Positions 44,026 to 45,910 of a DNA stretch of 45,910 nt are shown here, one piece after another (position 1 is the stretch's first letter; each line of letters starts with the position of its first letter). Source of the stretch: Paenibacillus sp. Root444D2 (lineage in GTDB: Bacteria > Bacillota > Bacilli > Paenibacillales > NBRC-103111); the NCBI RefSeq assembly GCF_001426375.1, contig NZ_LMEO01000028.1, positions 1 to 45,910 of the forward strand, in the 5' to 3' direction. A program made the translations under genes and the position numbers. The notes under the pieces were generated by a model. That model saw only the letters and a list, made by a program, of their open reading frames with translations. It was not told the DNA's origin and ran no database searches.

Positions 44026-44595
44026 TTATACAGTGTCTGTGGATAACTTTTGACCGAGTGTCGTCAGCAGTCCGTCCATGCTTGTCACGTTTTTTGCTTG
44101 CCAATAGTCATTCAACCCTTGCTCGCCTTGTTTCGTCGCCCAATTCTGCAGGGTTTTCCGCTCTCCTTCATACGTGTAAAAGGGAACACTGTAACCGCAT
44201 GATGTTTTGACCTCATGGACTTGGACGACGATGATTTGCCGAGCTCCTGGCAGCAACGTAAACCGCGGAGACAGTTTCTCCCACTCTGGGGTACCTGGCA
44301 AAACAACTTGCCCCTTCCCATACAGGCGCAGTATCATCGGAGGTCCTTCCACGGCTGTGAACATCAACGTAATTCGTCCATTCTCCTCCAGATGCGCGCT
44401 TGTCTCATTCCCGCTCCCCGTTAAGTCCAAATAGGCCACTTCATTCGCAGATAAAATACGCAGCACATCATGACCCTTCGGAGAAAGATTAACATGCCCT
44501 TCCGCCGATAGCGGTGCCGATCCCACAAAGAAGATGTGCTGCTTCTCGATAAATGCTTCATGCTCCGGCAGCAGCGCTTCAAATGATTTCCCCAT
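44026..44595 (-). CDS. PNPOx-like FMN-binding family protein
   Basis: A 189-residue protein with the split-barrel fold of the pyridoxamine 5'-phosphate oxidase-like family. It has HIFFVGSAPLSAEGHVNLSPKG, then VAYLDLTGSGNETSAHLEENGRITLMF and MILRLYGKGQVV. Many such proteins bind FMN or heme and reduce small molecules. The N-terminal half resembles uncharacterised PNPOx proteins of this length, not true PdxH. Some relatives have been linked to stress. The ATG follows AAAGGTGA at a slightly long distance. Confidence 0.85.
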   Translation of the reverse strand: MGKSFEALLPEHEAFIEKQHIFFVGSAPLSAEGHVNLSPKGHDVLRILSANEVAYLDLTGSGNETSAHLEENGRITLMFTAVEGPPMILRLYGKGQVVLPGTPEWEKLSPRFTLLPGARQIIVVQVHEVKTSCGYSVPFYTYEGERKTLQNWATKQGEQGLNDYWQAKNVTSMDGLLTTLGQKLSTDTV

Positions 44596-44772
44596 ACGCG
44601 AATCATCACCTTTCCATTTTCTTCTATTATGCTCTCCCTTACGATATTTGTGAAATAGTTAAAATAGACATTCTTTATAGTCTTTACCTATGATTAATAG
44701 CGGTTACATTCTAATATCAAATAAACTGCCTGTATGTTTACTGGAAAATAGAGACATACTTAGTTAGTCAAA

Positions 44773-44857
44773 GATAAACGGCTTACGCTGTCCTTTAGGA
44801 CGAGTGCGTTTATCAGGGTTGATGCCTTAAGTTTAAGTTCAACGTTAACTTATACTT
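44773..44857 (+). repeat. Two-hairpin repeated element, copy B
   Basis: GATAAACG (44773) pairs with CGTTTATC (44807) around an inner GTCCT/AGGAC hairpin. A second hairpin TAAGTT/AACTTA follows and both copies end ACTTATACTT. It lies 36 bases upstream of a small gene, so it could be part of that gene's leader. No other gene is seen in 44596-44892. Confidence 0.7.
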
Positions 44858-44892
44858 ACTAATCAACTGAAACTTAGAGGAGGTGATTTCAA

Positions 44893-45060
44893 ATGTCAAC
44901 GACCAACAGCAGTGATGATGTGGTGAGCCATGGCATTAATGCCGCACAGGCCAACGCGGAAGATAGCGAATCTAAACAAAAAGTGGAGGAATTAAACTCC
45001 TTGCTTCAAGGTACAGCAACAAACTCCAGCGCTAATGAAGAAACGTCCTCACAGGAGTAA
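44893..45060 (+). CDS. Small acidic hypothetical protein
   Basis: A 55-residue protein that I do not recognise. It is rich in Ser, Asn, Thr and Glu (MSTTNSSDDVVSHGINAAQ start, NEETSSQE end), with one short helix (SKQKVEELNSLLQG) and no membrane segment or cysteine. It is supported by a near-perfect ribosome site, GAGGAGGTGA six bases before ATG, and by a strong terminator 63 bases after its stop. It resembles a small intrinsically disordered or spore/stress-type protein, but no family can be named. The two-hairpin element lies just upstream. Confidence 0.75.
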   Translation: MSTTNSSDDVVSHGINAAQANAEDSESKQKVEELNSLLQGTATNSSANEETSSQE

Positions 45061-45122
45061 TCCGTTGCAAATCATTTTAGATGATTAAGAATTAACATCG
45101 TTAGATAAGTATAAAGCACTGC

Positions 45123-45173
45123 AAAAAGAGCTTTTCCTGCTGGTCTATGAGACCGAGGAAGAGCTCTTTTTTG
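45123..45173 (+). terminator. Terminator after the 55-residue gene
   Basis: Arms AAAAAGAGCTTTTCCT and AGGAAGAGCTCTTTTTT, with an inner GGTCT/AGACC pair, end in a run of six T. Confidence 0.88.
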
Positions 45174-45910
45174 GGGATTTTAGGTTGATGAGGCTGAGTG
45201 AATACTGCTGTAATCCTTGACCAGATGAGTGCTTTAGCTACTCCATTTTCCACATTTGTACAACCCATTTTTTGCTCCACCTCGTTAAGCACCCCTTTTC
45301 CAAACTTCACTGCTCTACTTCATTATGCTCTACTCAATTCCACATATAACTACTTTTCCACTTTTCTAGTACAGCTGCATTCTTCCGCCTTTTACTTGCT
45401 TACTTCCTTACTTCCTCAATACCGCTCATTCCTCCACACTTTTACTTCTCTACATTGAACTACTCACTTCTGCACCCCTATTTCTTAACTTCACTAATAC
45501 CGCTATACCCCTCCATCCTCTACAGCTCTACCCCCTCTTGTACCACCCATTGCTCCACTCTTCTACTTCTCTAAACCCACACTGCAGCTACACATTTCTG
45601 CACACAACTACTTTTCCACTTCTCTAGTACAGCTACATCCCTCCATCCTTCTACTTCTCCATTTCCTCTTGTACCACCCAATTTCTCCGCTTTTCTACTT
45701 CTTTACTCCACCATATCACCTTCGGCGAAATAAGAGCCTCCAGAGACTGCTATTTCTCTATTTTCATCCCTTTTGATCAAAATAGAAGCCTTTCGGAGTA
45801 CGTTTCACAATGTAATTTATTTGAGAAGTTACTTCACCAATTTGAGTAGGTTCTTTTTTAAAAAACTAAGCTGAAAGTTGAGGGGTATTCATGGCTTGAT
45901 TAATTCGATT
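45174..45910. repeat. Gene-free pyrimidine-rich region with diverged repeats
   Basis: From about 45230 to 45720 the plus strand is rich in C and T and poor in G. Repeated motifs include AACTACTTTTCCACTT...AGTACAGCT at 45348 and 45606, and CCTCTTGTACCACCCA at 45534 and 45665. CTCCACTTTTCTACTTCT-like words recur throughout. One open frame here is a composition artefact. From 45720 to the window end I see nothing definable. Confidence 0.65.

Noticed and set aside
45198..45458. 86-codon plus-strand frame
   Set aside because: It lies wholly in the pyrimidine-rich repeat region, has biased Ser/Thr/Leu/Phe composition and no ribosome site.

Overview
The window looks like chromosomal DNA of a Paenibacillus-type member of the Bacillales. 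Supporting signs are strong AGGAGG-type ribosome sites with frequent TTG/GTG starts, an S-layer (SLH) protein, two lipoproteins ending in copper-amine-oxidase-N-like domains, a YesM/YesN two-component pair inside a sugar ABC cluster, Bacillus-type stress genes (floT/yuaF, ytxG/ytxH, yflT, ydjO) and many degenerate intergenic repeats. The assignment is inference from gene content; no rRNA, tRNA, CRISPR array or complete insertion sequence was seen.

Layout. 0.5-2.7 kb: yuaF-floT membrane-microdomain operon behind an ECF-type promoter. 2.8-7.9 kb: AT-rich divergent pair, a large SLH surface protein and an O-antigen-ligase-like membrane protein. 7.9-11.8 kb: two paralogous lipoproteins flanking a small His/Pro-rich protein. 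11.9-13.4 kb: an 8-oxoguanine-deaminase-like gene behind a variant purine riboswitch. 13.6-14.1 kb: cold-shock protein and ydjO. 14.3-33 kb: a general-stress region. 33.7-41.6 kb: a sugar-acid uptake and catabolic cluster (ABC transporter, YesM/YesN regulators, dgoD). 42-45 kb: GC-rich fumC, a thioesterase, a PNPOx-like flavoprotein and a 55-residue unknown protein, then gene-free repeat-rich DNA.

The core of the window is a sigma-B partner-switching system of the kind known from Bacillus cereus. It has a CHASE3-GAF hybrid histidine kinase (RsbK-like), a CheR-type methyltransferase overlapping it (RsbM-like), a REC-PP2C phosphatase (RsbY-like) and the operon ytxG-rsbV-rsbW-sigB-ppk2. By family knowledge, RsbK/RsbY signalling dephosphorylates RsbV, which captures RsbW and frees sigma-B. 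A second rsbV-rsbW pair with no sigma gene lies 1.6 kb upstream of the operon. I find five sites of the form GTTTCA-N14-GGKTAM (one weaker) with an invariant 14-bp spacer. They lie before dps, ytxG-rsbV-rsbW-sigB-ppk2, a YtxH/LEA-like gene, DUF1328-yflT and glgB-glgC-glgD. This suggests a local sigma-B regulon joining DNA protection (Dps), polyphosphate enzymes (PPK2) and glycogen synthesis.

Several repeat families are notable: four exact-period 155-bp tandem units each carrying three hairpins, a 40-42 bp tandem array of GTTGTAC hairpins, two clusters of four degenerate 23-bp units (two direct plus two inverted), and a two-hairpin element present in two full copies and one partial copy.
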